A DNA stretch of 64,000 bases. Source: Sphagnum compactum. Taxonomy: Eukaryota; Bryophyta; Sphagnopsida; Sphagnales. Below, piece by piece: positions 1 to 11,681 of the stretch. Numbering within the stretch: position 1 is the first letter of the stretch; each line of letters starts with the position of its first letter. Position numbers and translations under genes: made by a program. Below the pieces are notes generated by a model, which did not search any database, was not told the DNA's origin, and worked only from the letters and a program-made list of their open reading frames with translations. The DNA lies in NCBI GenBank assembly GCA_965153455.1, contig OZ234499.1:1054001-1118000 (forward strand). Reading direction: 5' to 3'.

Positions 1-410
1 CAAAAAGGGACTAAAATTTTTATAAAAATGATTTGTTAATTATAGGAATCATAATAATCTTATGTTCAATGATGTACATTGAGGTAGGTTACAAGATGTC
101 ATTGATGCCATGAATTATTGAATACAAAACAATTCCAATGTTTGAAAATGACTTGCTAAATTGTCACACATGTGCCACCCATAAAAAGCCCAACCCACAT
201 ATATTTTATAAGAAAAATGTGTGATTTGTTTTGGCATTCCATCATCAACACAAATCCAATGTATTTGGTGACACTTTCTTAGTAGTGGGTGAAGAAAATT
301 TTGAAGGGAGGTTCCCAAAAGCTTCTTATACACTCCCAGTGCATCAATGGTGAGAAAATTTTGCAAAGCTAGTTGCAAATCTTCAAAACTAATAGTCTTC
401 ATGACTACAA

Positions 411-511
411 AATCAAAAAGCCTCCCAACAAACAAAACTATAGCTACTTACATTCTTCAAAACTAAAAAATCAAAAAGCCTCCCAACAAACAAAGCTACA
501 ACTACTTTTAC
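411..511 (+). repeat. Tandem duplication, period about 57 bp
   Basis: Two near-identical blocks start at about 411 and 468. Each contains AAATCAAAAAGCCTCCCAAC followed by AAACAAA and a CTA-rich tail, with few differences between copies. The context is non-coding. Confidence 0.8.
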
Positions 512-762
512 AACTAAACCTGAAGAGGGAGGAAGATATGTCAAAAAGCAAGTGTTAGCTTTTTCATCTTCAACAATCACTTTGGGAAATGTCCACAACA
601 TATGAGCATGTCTTGTGATGCAACGACCCTCATCTCCCCATGTCCCTTTTTAATGCAAGGAGTGCTCATATGCTCATCTCCTCTTGAGATGAGCATTAAG
701 ACATAATATGAGTATAGCTTGTGATAGATAAACATTCGCATGTCCTCATTCTCTTGTGATAC

Positions 763-804
763 AAGGAATGCTCATCTTATGTCTTAATGAGATGAGCATT
801 CCTT
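763..804. repeat. Perfect 15-bp hairpin
   Basis: AAGGAATGCTCATCT (763-777) is the exact reverse complement of 790-804, with a 12-nt loop. A related hairpin lies at 670-680/686-696 (ATGCTCATCTC and its complement, 5-nt loop). Both are made from the same GATGAGCATT word. Confidence 0.85.
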
Positions 805-1526
805 GCATCCCAAAGGAGACGAGGGTAGATGAGCATTCCTTGTGACACAAGATTTGCTAACATGTTGCATCACAAGGCATGCTGATATATTGTGTTGATT
901 TGCCAAGGAGCAATACTTTGTCTTAATGATGCATGTAGATTTGCAGCTCTTGATGAACTTGCACAACAACAAATATGGTGCTACTTTGCCTTCTATTGAC
1001 TCCCAGGATCAAATTGAAATCGATTGATGTTTCCTAATTGATGCTTTTGTGTATTTTCTCTTGTTTTCTACCACTGCTAGTTGCCTCGATTGTTACCTTT
1101 GTCAAGTAGAGAGTGTTGATGTCTTCTCCCTCAGTAAACCAGTTCAAAAGCGTTAAGGTCTAAAGCAAATGATGCCTACGCGTCTTCCTTGATGTCTTGG
1201 AAACATAGAGGTATATACACAAGCACAAATTGCTTATGGATTCTAAAATCAGCAAAGAAAGAATGCGAGAAGGAAACACCACTGGCTTGTTTGGAAGTTC
1301 GGTGACGAGCATGACCACCCTCGGATCATGATGTCAACTGAATTTGATGCAGCCGCTGCTCTTACAAAATCAGTCAACAGCCTGTGGAAAGCAAGAAGCT
1401 ATGGTAATCTGCTTATCATGCTTGCCACACATGACCCGGGAACCCACCTCACATCACATCAAAAGAGTGCGTAATAGATCTCTGGTCAAGCGCTCGCAAC
1501 TTCATCTCCACAAAAAAGCAAACAAA

Positions 1527-1996
1527 CCAGACATGGCACAATCCTTTACAAAGTCGATCTTGTGGATCAGAAATTAGGGTTTGGTCTGCAGTCTCTCAAA
1601 GCAGGGAGTTGTGGGTACTAGCTCGATCATCAAGCCGCTGGAAACATCTCATTTAAAAACAAAACAACCCAGACATGGCAAAATTCTTTCCGGATTCTTT
1701 GCGAAATTGTGGGATCGGAAATTAGGGCTAAGTTTAGGGTTTCGCATTCTGCCGTCTGTCAAAGCCATTTTCAAACCTTTGAACCTCTGTTTCCTTCTGA
1801 GTGTGAAGAAGAGACGAGCCTAGAACGAAACGTCCAGAGTCCAGACATGGCACAATTCTCTAAACATTCTTGACGAAATTTGTGGGATCATAAATTAGGG
1901 TTAGGTTTAGGGTTTGGCGCTCTGCAGTCTCTCAAAGCCGTTTTGAAACCTTTCAACCTCTGTTTTCCTGCGCCGTGGGAGGAAGAGACGAAACCA
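1527..1996 (+). repeat. Promoter-proximal block present three times
   Basis: Three imperfect direct copies start at about 1527, 1669 and 1841. Each opens with CCAGACATGGCA and runs through a TGTGGGATC..AAATTAGGG segment into a CTCTGCAGTCTCTCAAAGC-like segment. Copies 2 and 3 continue through AACCTCTGTTTTCCT and GAAGAGACGA; copy 1 is shorter. The array ends about 300 bp before the helicase start codon, so it covers the presumed promoter and 5' UTR. Confidence 0.85.
1574..1915 (+). promoter_or_regulatory. Three telo-box motifs upstream of the helicase
   Basis: TTAGGGTTT occurs at 1574-1582, 1734-1742 and 1907-1915, one per copy of the triplicated block. A further TTAGGG precedes the last one at 1895. 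The telo-box (AAACCCTAA on the other strand) is a known element of plant promoters for ribosomal-protein and ribosome-biogenesis genes, which fits the downstream DRS1-type helicase. That it acts here is inference. Confidence 0.7.
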
Positions 1997-2302
1997 GACG
2001 AAAGGAGACGGTTCTGTTGATTTTGACACGAAGACTGCAGGAGGATCTGGACGCTGATGGAATCGTAATTGGGTTCGTTTCCCGCATTTCTCTTCCTTCT
2101 GCAGTTTCAACTTCGATGCAGCAGTGTCTATTTCACCACCCTGGGAGTTGCACCATTCCTTTAGACTCTGTCCAAGGTGGCTTCGTGTTGGTATTCGCAA
2201 TTCCTTGAAATTGATTGTCTTCAAGCCCTTGGTGGTGTTTCCTGATAATGTAAGCGGAGTGTCGCAGGGGAAGAATAAGAAGAGCTCAAAGCTCAGGACA
2301 AG

Positions 2303-5300
2303 ATGAACAAGGAGTTTGTGTTCGATGTGGATTCTGAGGTAGCGGTTGCGGCGACACAGGTGCAGTCTCCTTGGGAGTTTTCGGGCTATTCAGCCACGGT
2401 TCTTGACGAGCATGCCAATCGAAAAACCACTTCAGTCAATCAGAAAATTGCGCAGCTACGCTCAAAGAAAGACAATCTGAAACCTAATGTGTCAAGGGTG
2501 GATGGTGACAGTGATGAGCATGAAGAAGACTTAGATAACAAGTCAGGTGTATGGAAACGTGCACTGCCCTACAACAATGGTGATAGTAATGCAGCCGATG
2601 GGAGTGAAAGTGATGGTGATGATAGCGATGTTGAAGATGACACCTTTGCTCAAGAGACTGGACATTGGGAAGAAGAAGAAGGGAGTGACATCTCAGATGT
2701 GGAGACAGATGATGATGATAGCCAATTAGCAGACAAGGAGGAGGATGGGGGTTCTGATGTTGATTCTCAATTTGAAGATGGAGAAGAAGGTTTTGTCTGT
2801 TGTTCCATGTTTTTTGTTGCATTTCTTTCTGCACACTGGTTTTGACTGTACTAGTACAAAGAGTTGAAGAATTTTTGGCCTGTTCATTTTGGTGCCAGTT
2901 TTGTGGTAGGTCTATGGCATGCTGCCCTGCTGTTTCTCAGTAGTTTTTTCTCTGAGGATTACTGTATTATAATGTGCATTGTCTGGTTGTTTAGATGATG
3001 ATGAAGACATTGAAGAGGAAGAAGAAGCAGGTGATGAAGAAGAGGATGGAGATTACAGAAAATTTGAGTCGTGGTCCAGAAAGGGGAGGAAGACTGTTGA
3101 ATCTGATGGTGATGAGGAGCCTGCGACCTCAACCAAAGGCAAGAAAAAGGGGCACGGTGCTGCGGTAAGTACCAGATTCATTTTGGGGCTATCTTTGAAA
3201 CCTTTTGTGGGGGGGATTGTTTCAATTGTCCTCGGGAATTTGAGTAAAACCATATCACAATGACCTTCTGGACATGTGTAGGATTGATGTTTTAGGTTTT
3301 AATGAGCTTAACAAGTAAGAGGAGTATTGGGCTCAACCCCTTTGAGGATGTGATTGTCGCTGAACCTTCAAGTGAGACGATCACATCGACTTTGAACAAG
3401 ATCACTGGAATTTATCAGCATGTGCTTTGGCATGACTCCCTGCACAACAACCCTAAGAAGTGCTGTTTTGTTTTCAGGAATTTTATACATCAAAATGTTC
3501 TGCAGAGAGTGATTAAAATTGGGAATGCTGTGTCAAAATGCACTTCACTCAGCACACCTTGCAAGTCAGTGCCTAGTGTTCTAAACATATGAAATGGGTG
3601 TAAAGCTTTGACATATTCATTGTCCAAGTTTACTGATCTATGGGTGCAGTTCAACTGAATTTCAGTGAAATTTGTTACATGATGAAGTGGGAAATGTTTT
3701 CTTTATTGCCTGACTAAACTTGTTTGTTTCTAACACAGAGAGTCCATGTGGAGGATGCGCTGGCCACCAAGAAAGGTCAGGATGCAGAGAAAGAGCCCAG
3801 GAAGTTTTTTGCCAGCTCAGAAGGTGCTTCATTTAGTGCTAAGTCATTCACAGAGCTCAACATCTCTCGTCCACTGATTCGTGCTTGTGAGGCTTTGGGA
3901 TACAAGCGACCTACTCCAATCCAGGTTCTCTACCTGTCATCCCTTTGGTTGTTACCAAAAGTTTGATGCCTCTAAGGAAGGTGGCACAAGTTGCAGGCAC
4001 ACTCACTGGCGTTAGAATCTCAGAAAGCATATTGCACAAGCAGATGTAGCTGATGAGGATAATGAGAATTTCATCAATAGCTTACATCTCTGATTGCAAC
4101 AATTTCTTATTGTACATGTTCTGGCAGGCAGCATGCATACCTTTGGCGCTAACTGGGCGAGATATCTGTGGGAGTGCTGTGACTGGCTCTGGCAAAGTGG
4201 GTACTTGTTTTAACCTCTATTGCACTGATAACAGAAGAATTTTCTAGCATGGCAGTTTGAATTTTTTGCTATGTGTGTTGTCCTGCTCAATAGGACTACC
4301 AACTCAAAATCATGTAGAAGAGAAAACTGTTCTTCTGTGATAAGTTATATTGTAACCATTGCCTTATCTGAAATGTATGGCTGAAATGTTGTAGACTGCA
4401 GCATTTGGTTTGCCAATTTTGGAGAGGTTGCTGTTTCGACCACGACGAATACCTGCTATTCGTGTGTTGATTCTTACACCAACCAGAGAATTAGCAGTAC
4501 AGTGAGTGCACATTACTTTTTTCGCCAATTTTATCACAGAAAGTAACTTGTTTCTTGTTGCATGCTCTCTGGTTATTCTCCATCACTTTATATTCTAGTG
4601 ACATTGAATGCAGTGGTGAACATGGATACCTTAACTGGTTCTTTGTTTGGGAGCAGGGTTCATAGTATGCTGCAAAAACTAGCTCAATTCACAGATGTCA
4701 GTTGCTGCTTGGTAGTGGGTGGCCTCTCAAGCAAGGTGGGCTTTGCTTAACCTTGTACTGCTGACTAGATTGCAGCTCCAGCTAAAAGTACTGGGAATGC
4801 ACTGACATTACATTGGTATATTTGATCACAGGTTCAGGAGACTGCACTTCGGGCACGACCAGACATTGTGGTGGCAACTCCAGGCCGTATGATTGACCAT
4901 CTTCACAATGCCCAATCAGTGGGGCTTGAAGAGCTTGCCATTCTGGTGCTCGATGAGGCAGATCGTCTCCTAGAGCTTGGGTTCAGCAAAGAAGTACATG
5001 AGCTGGTTAGTGTGCACTGGTGCTCATCTAGTCCCCCAGGCTTATGTGCGAATTCAGTTTGCTATCTTTCTAGTTGTCCCACCGTCAAGAAACAGAGTGA
5101 CTCCTAAACAGTATTATGTGGCAACCAGCGTTGTTGGTGGTTGTTATACCTTGAGCTTGTTCAATTGTGTCTCATGTGCATATAGTGGTTTGTAGGCCCT
5201 TTACCTGCGTTTCTGTGATCTTTTCTCAATGCAGGTTCGGATGTGCCCAAAGAGAAGGCAAACAATGTTGTTTTCAGCAACAATGACAGAGGAGGTGGAT

Positions 5301-8300
5301 GCCCTTGTCCAGCTCTCTCTTAATAGCCCTGTCCGTCTTTCTGCTGATCCATCCACGAAGCGCCCTGTTACTCTCTCAGAAGAGTGCGTTCTAACCCGGG
5401 TCTATGGACTTCAATATGGGAAAGAGATTTTTTTTGGCAGAATGCTCTTTAGGCACCTTTAAATCTCTGAACTCTGGCATATCATTTCCAAAGTTAAGAC
5501 TCCTTGACATGTAGAAGATTTACTGAAAGAAATTTCTAAGATATGCCAGGAAGTCCACAAGCTAAAACTAGTCACCAAGTTGACCTTTCTTGACAATGTG
5601 TTGGGGTACTGCAAACACAGGGTTGTAAAGATACGTCCAGCACTTGAAGGTGACAAAGAAGCTGTTTTGTTGGCACTGTGCACCCGCACATTCATATCAA
5701 AAGTCATTATTTTCAGGTATCAAGTTGTAGATAACTCCAGTTGACAACTCTTCTGTGATGCGGATATTGCAATGGTTACTTTCTCTAGCTTTTCCCTGGA
5801 AGTTTTGCTTGTAGGCCCTAGGAGCAGATCACAAAGAACTACTCATATGTGTTTTGACATCCTGCTGTAATGTGAAAAGTTTGCATTACTGCCAATGCAT
5901 TTTAGAGATGCTTTATCTTCCATTAGCATCCAAACCAAGCAATTCATTGGAGGTAGAGACACATGCCACTCGCATGACTTGACTTGTGTTGCCATGGGTG
6001 TGGTCCAGTGGGACAAAAGTGGAGGCACATCGCTTAAAAATACTCTTTGGGCTCTCAGGCTTGAAAGCTGCTGAGCTTCATGGCAACCTTACTCAGGCCA
6101 TGCGCCTTGATGTACGCTTTGCATTCCTCATGCTCCCCTGATAGATCATTAGAAGTATATGTTACTGTTTTCTAAAGATGGTTTTTGCTTTCAGCAAACC
6201 ATAAGCGGTCCATCATATGTCCTGTTATTGACATTGCAGGCATTGGAATCATTCCGGAAGCAAGAAGTGGACTATTTGATTGCGACAGATGTTGCTGCTC
6301 GTGTAAGTGACTCCTCCCAACAGCATCACCTCTTAACAGTAAGGTCCGGGGTGGCAGATTATGTTATTTCTTCACCACATTATATGACATAATCTTCCTG
6401 TGATGATCATACACTCACTCATAATAGTGACCAAAATGTGTCTGTTGAGCATGATTCAAAAGAAAGATTATTGAATTTTCCACCCAAGACCTTAATGTCA
6501 TGGAATGACCTCCCCTGTGCCCATTATGTTGGGTCTGTCACCCAGCTTTGTGTAATGCACTCACTTAATGCCTTACCCAACATAGTGGGCAGGGGCTTGA
6601 CCATTCCATAGTACATAATATACTACAGCAAGCAATTTCTATCACTGTTCATCGAGTCAAAGTTTTTCCCCCAAGACTATCATGGTCTGTTACTTACCTT
6701 GGTTGCTGGGCTCTGTCAATAGGATGCCTTTGCATTCTGGCTGCTCTTGTGTTAGAAAGTTATATATTTCATGTCGTCTTGGAATGGGGCCTGACAAGCT
6801 CATTTTCATTTACTTTGGTTACATGTGCAGGGATTGGACATCATGGGTGTTGAGACAGTTGTGAATTTTCATTGTCCTCGTGATATTACCATGTAAGAGC
6901 ACTTTGAATTGTAGCTTCAGGCTTCCTGTGCTGAAGTTCCTGCAGACTTATGTGACAGTGTCAGCATTTGGCACATCCATTTTTACTCAACATTTGAATG
7001 GTTTAGCATTGTAGGGCAAGTTTCAATTTTATGACAAGTAATTGAATTCTTTAGAACCAAGCTTCCTCAAACTTGACTTACACGTGTTTACATCCAGGTA
7101 TGTTCATAGAGTGGGGCGAACAGCCAGGGCTGGAAGAGAAGGATGTGCTGTGACATTTGTCACGGAACGAGAACGCTCGCTTTTAAAATCCATTGTGTGG
7201 AGCTGACCCTGTGCTTCCAACATTTCCAGCAAATGTATATTCATGATTTCAGCTTCCATCTTGAAGCTGACACATTGAGAGAAAGGCTACTGACATTTTG
7301 TGCAATGGTCCATGTGGTGCAGGCCAAAAGAGCTGGATCAAAGCTGCAAAATCGTCAGGTTGCTCCAGCTGCAATTGCCAAGTGGCGATCAAAGATCGAG
7401 GGAATGGAAGATGATGTCAGAGCTGTGCAGCAAGAGGAGAGGTAATTGGCTTCCCCTGTTATTGTACCAAGTTTTGTGCTTTCCTTTTGAAGGTCCTACT
7501 TTTGTGTTTTGTACAGAGACGTGAATGTGTCGGACCAGGTATATGAAGAGAGTTGCTCTTGAGATGTGCATTGACAGTGGCTTTTTCCAATTTCTGTAGA
7601 GAGGAGAGGGCCTTAAGGAAAGCAGAGATGGAAGCCAACAAGGTAATAGCTCAATCCATATATGTTTTGTCATTCATATGCTGCACTCCTTGTGTTAGGC
7701 AAGAATGAGCTCAGAGGCTGCTTGACAGTTTTGAGTACCAGTGATGCACACTTTGACGACAGATGTCTGGTGTTGAGCACTGCACTGCAAAATGCCTCTC
7801 TGTGGGGTCAGTGCTTTCTGGCCAACAGGGAAAAATCTTTTACTATTGAGGATCAGAGAATGGATGTGTCACCTTCAAGTCACAGAACACCATCCTTTCT
7901 ATTTCAGTCACAATTCAATATATTGAATGTACAGGCACAAAACATGATGGATCATGAAGCGGAAATTTACTCAAGACCCAAGCGGGAATGGTTTCAGTCT
8001 ACCAGGGACAAGCGTATGATAGCTGCAGAAGCAAAGGTAGAGGTCTTGCCTTTGATGGGGAGCACTGTTCTTATCAGATGAGGTTGTTAAGGAGGCCTTG
8101 AAATCTGCAATAGTATTTTCATGTGTTGGGGAGAGGCTTGGGAAATGGGCGCTGCCAATAAGTAAACTTTCACTTCCTCTCTTGATGCTTTGTTCATAGT
8201 TGAGCAACATAAGTAAGGATGCTTATTACCTGGTGATGTTTAGAGCAGATGGACTTGGAGCATTTTGAAATTGGGATGTTTTCCTAGGTGGTCTCTAGCA

Positions 8301-9772
8301 TAAATGTTGCTGTTGAAGGTCTCTGAACATGCATATGATGATTGCCATTGTTCTTGAGTTTTTGGTTTAATGCTTTCTTTTGCTTTCTTTGTTCTTTTGT
8401 GTTAGCTTTTTTGCATGTTGTCTGATTTGTTGCCGTTATGTTGATAATTCGGAAATGTCTATAGCCTTTTATTTGCTTCATCTCTCAGTTCTATTCATGG
8501 TGATCTAAATCACAAGTATGACATAGTCACTACTCTATGAAGGTCTTTAGCATTGTATTGGGTGTTTGCTGTTTTGAAGGCTGCAAAGGATGGCACAAGA
8601 AAGAGAGACAAAGACCAGAAGGTGATGAGTGTGGAGGATGCCGAGGAGAAGAAGAGGAAAGAGAAGAGGAAAAGGGAACGGGAGGTATGTCAAAAGGCTT
8701 TTGGAGATCGGTTGCCCTTTTGCTTCATTTCTTTGTTGGATTGACATGTATGACATTTGTTTAGTTACATATAGAGAGGTCTACATATGAAACTGAAATT
8801 TGAACACCCAGAAAATTTGCCTGCTAGGTGATTTTGTTCTATATACAAAGAAACATTCGGCTCTCTTCAGTGCATCTGGACACAATATAAGCAATAGTCA
8901 TTACTCTATAGTCAATTGTTGTATCACTGTTGTATGTGCTGGTGAACTGCAGAAAAATATGACACGGAAACAGCGTCGACGGCTAGAAGCAGAGCGTGAG
9001 GATGCTGAGGACATGCAGGATGAGGACAACTCACAACAAGATGATGATGAGGTTACTAGATTCCCTTTCATGTTCTTTTCCCAGGGACTCCCTAGACAGT
9101 TCCATCACAATGTGGGATGTGATCAGTAAGGTGTAGGAATTATGTAAGAACCTTTTGCCCCCTGATTGTTTGATGACTTGCTGATGTGCACTGAAGAATC
9201 ATGTGCAGCCAAGAAAGAAGTCAAAGAAAGGAGAAAACAAAAGCAGCCGGCAAACTGTAGCTGATCTTGCATACCGGCGTGCAAAAGCTGCCAAGTCTAC
9301 AGAGAAGTTGGTGAAGGCTGGAAAGATAGGACCCCAGAAGAAAAACAAATTTAAAGTTGATGGCTCAAAGAAGAGTAAGGTTGGAGCTCCAAAGAGCCGA
9401 AAGGATGAGATGGAGGAGATGTTCCAAGATGATCGAAGTGATGGTAAACAGAGAAAGTCAGGTCGCGATCCTGGCAGAACCAAGAAACCAACTAGGAAGC
9501 CTGGGGTTAGCAAAAGGTCATTCAAGAGTAAATCAAGGTAATTTCAGGACCATCCCTAATGTTTTCCATATTGTGGTAATAAAGGGAGGGACCACCAAAC
9601 CTTTTGTGTTCTGGGGAAACTATACAGTAGACATAGCTAGCAATGTGAGATGGTTGTTGCAAACAGGAAGAATCCAAAAGTCCTTTCTTCTCAGATTGCC
9701 CAGAATTGATGTGTGTCATATTGACAGAGGTGGTTTTGTGTTTGTGGGTATAGGTACAAGCGACACAAGTAG
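2303..9772 (+). CDS. RH28: DEAD-box RNA helicase, DRS1/DDX27/RH28 family (20 exons)
   Basis: Predicted nucleolar ATP-dependent RNA helicase for large-subunit rRNA processing (role known for yeast Drs1 and human DDX27). Exons: 2303-2789, 2995-3164, 3739-3924, 4128-4196, 4395-4501, 4657-4735, 4832-5005, 5235-5383, 5621-5716, 6009-6111, 6240-6302, 6831-6892, 7098-7194, 7323-7441, 7600-7642, 7935-8036, 8580-8684, 8953-9051, 9209-9537, 9754-9772. All introns are GT-AG, every phase matches, and the total gives 885 residues. Motifs: acidic N-terminus (about 68-190), Q motif GYKRPTPIQ 273-281, motif I TGSGKT 300-305, TPGR 382-385, DEAD 407-410, SAT 438-440, FSGTK 505-509, ATDVAARGLD around 555-564, [11 protein letters not shown] 585-595. 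The C-terminal third is Lys/Arg-rich and coiled. I chose the first ATG because the following sequence ([13 protein letters not shown]) resembles plant RH28 N-termini. The tiny last exon adds YKRHK; without splicing the frame would stop at 9541. The family is certain; the ends of exons 1 and 20 are slightly less so. Confidence 0.95.
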
Positions 9773-10057
9773 GCACATCAATGGTAATTTCAGTCAAGCC
9801 TTGGTCTTTGCAAACAGTTTCTCATTTTGAGTCTCATTTTGTAAACAGATAAAACTTGCAAGCACTGCAGAGGGAATGGGGTTTTTGTTCCTGTCTCCTG
9901 GGTCGTCTTTTTGTTTGTAGCACCTAATTTGACTGGATACCAAGGTTGAGGTGAATTGTTGGCATGTGCAACCCAAGCCAAGGAGTCGTACCAGTCTCCA
10001 GCATGTCCAAACTGGCAGCCGAACAGGGTGGGATCAAGGAGAAAACCCTTCCCTGGG

Positions 10058-10318
10058 ATCCCAGTTGGGCATATTCAAAGAGCACCAGAAGATACCCAAA
10101 CAAGTAGGGGGGGCAATATAGTGACCATTTTACACATTTGGTAGGTGAGTTCCTAGGGATTTTTTTTTTGGTGTATCTGCATTGGACTTAAACCTGCAAT
10201 CCCAGTTGGGCACTTCACAGTTGGGCAGAAAATACCCTTAACAAGGAGGGGGCATATTAATGGTTTTTCCATATATTGGAAGCTGAATCTCAGGGGTTTA
10301 TTTTGTGTGTGTGCATTG
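10058..10318 (+). repeat. Imperfect direct duplication, about 120 bp
   Basis: Copy 1 starts at 10058 and copy 2 at 10199. Shared words in the same order are ATCCCAGTTGGGCA, AATACCC/GATACCC, AACAAG-AGGGGG, a CATATTTGG/CATTTGG-like segment, AGGGGTTT/AGGGATTT followed by a T run, and TGCATTG. The copies are well diverged. Confidence 0.7.
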
Positions 10319-10520
10319 CATTTATGTGCTTGAGAAAGCCGTCATCAAAAAACAAGCCTGATTTAACTTTTCGAAAGGCCAGGCCAAGGACTGCTGTTTT
10401 GGACTGCACTCAACTCTGACTTCCATACATCCTAAATGTGCTGCTGCCTTAATGAAAGCTAATAGCCCATCACCAGAACTTTCCAATCTGTGAATAGGAG
10501 GTTCAGAAAACCATGACAGG

Positions 10521-10559
10521 ATGCTTTGGCAGGATGATATGATAATCCTGCCAAAGCAT
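10521..10559. repeat. Perfect 15-bp hairpin in convergent 3' region
   Basis: ATGCTTTGGCAGGAT (10521-10535) pairs exactly with 10545-10559 across a 9-nt loop. It lies between two convergent genes, where either long 3' UTR could transcribe it. Confidence 0.9.
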
Positions 10560-11681
10560 TGTATATCAGCTCTGAGTTTTCTGTCTCTTCAAAATCAGAA
10601 GCAACACTTCAGCTACAAACAATTGGGTGTAGTTGACACAGTTGTTCTGAAAGGAATAGTGATGACAAAGTGCAAAAAAAAATGCTATGCTCCCATTAAA
10701 ATTTCAGATATGAAACCATTTCCTGGTTGCTCATTTTCACAATGGAGATCATTTGAGGATGGCTTTGTAATCAATAGTGTGAAATGAAGGCGAGTCAGGG
10801 ATCAGTCTAATGTTTCACTTAACAGAAAAGACAAGAAAAGATGTTTGAGCCCTGGATACGGAAAAAGAAAAATTATTTGGTATGTCACCAATATAGTCAA
10901 TTTATGACAGAAGGAAACAGAGCATCAAAAACCCAATTACATGATTTTGATTCATTCATGACATGAATACAGATGAAGCCAACATCACTTGATTACTGCT
11001 TACTAGCTTCATTGCAGGTCTCTGTTGCATGACAGATGCCACACTTGGACTGAGTTCCCAAAACAATGAGGTCCACAGCTCAACTGATTACAGGATTTCA
11101 CAGTTTGGGACAAAATCATGTAACTAGGCAAAAGGAACAGTCCACATAACAAGGTTCATACTTTTCTCTTGAAGTAAATGTAGTGGTGGACAAGTGGCCA
11201 ACTCTAATTTCACGTCATGCACTCTGCAGAAAGACAGGTACACAGTGGAAATATACCAAAATTTATGTGTAAGCTGCTGACAAAAAAATTATGTGGAAAA
11301 GTAATTCACTAGTTAAGGTAACTTAACTGGAGGTAGAAATACAAATGGCTGGAGGGTATGTGTTCATAATACAAAGTGACTGCTAAAAATGTCAAATCAG
11401 CATCTCATGGTTTGAAAACATCAGAGAAAAAATTACTTTTCAAATCCAGCGCTTTGATGATTTACCCCCTGACATGTTGCGTGACAATGATGGTTTCAGA
11501 CCAGCATCGTAAGGACTGTTGTTCTCTGAGCCACCATCCTGTGACACTGCAATTATTCAACCACCAACGGCATTCAGTCGTGATTCAGGCAGACCATGTC
11601 TATCACATAGTCAAAACATTCAATTGGAAGATCCGGAAGGCAACAGGGAGACACAGTAATCTCCAACTTCAATCAGAATGC

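Larger units (their letters stand above)
1..1526. other. Intergenic DNA with short duplications and hairpins
   Basis: I recognise no gene here. The longest open frame (115-435, minus, 106 codons) resembles no family I know, and its region contains an internal duplication. A segment at 411-451 recurs at 468-511 (AAATCAAAAAGCCTCCCAAC shared). The stretch 600-860 is built from variants of GATGAGCATTCCTT in both orientations, and these form perfect hairpins at 670-696 and 763-804. Confidence 0.6.
9773..11681. other. Spacer between two convergent genes
   Basis: This holds the 3' UTRs of the helicase (+) and the kinesin (-). I find no credible coding exon. It contains an imperfect 120-bp direct duplication (10058-10318) and a perfect 15-bp hairpin (10521-10559). 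I saw no clear poly(A) signal that would place either 3' end. Confidence 0.6.

Noticed and set aside
115-435. 106-codon minus-strand frame near the window start
   Set aside because: No family resemblance, and the neighbouring duplication repeats part of the same frame, as expected for non-coding DNA.
3302-3592. 96-codon frame inside helicase intron 2
   Set aside because: The flanking exons join in frame without it (3164 to 3739), and it matches nothing in the helicase family.
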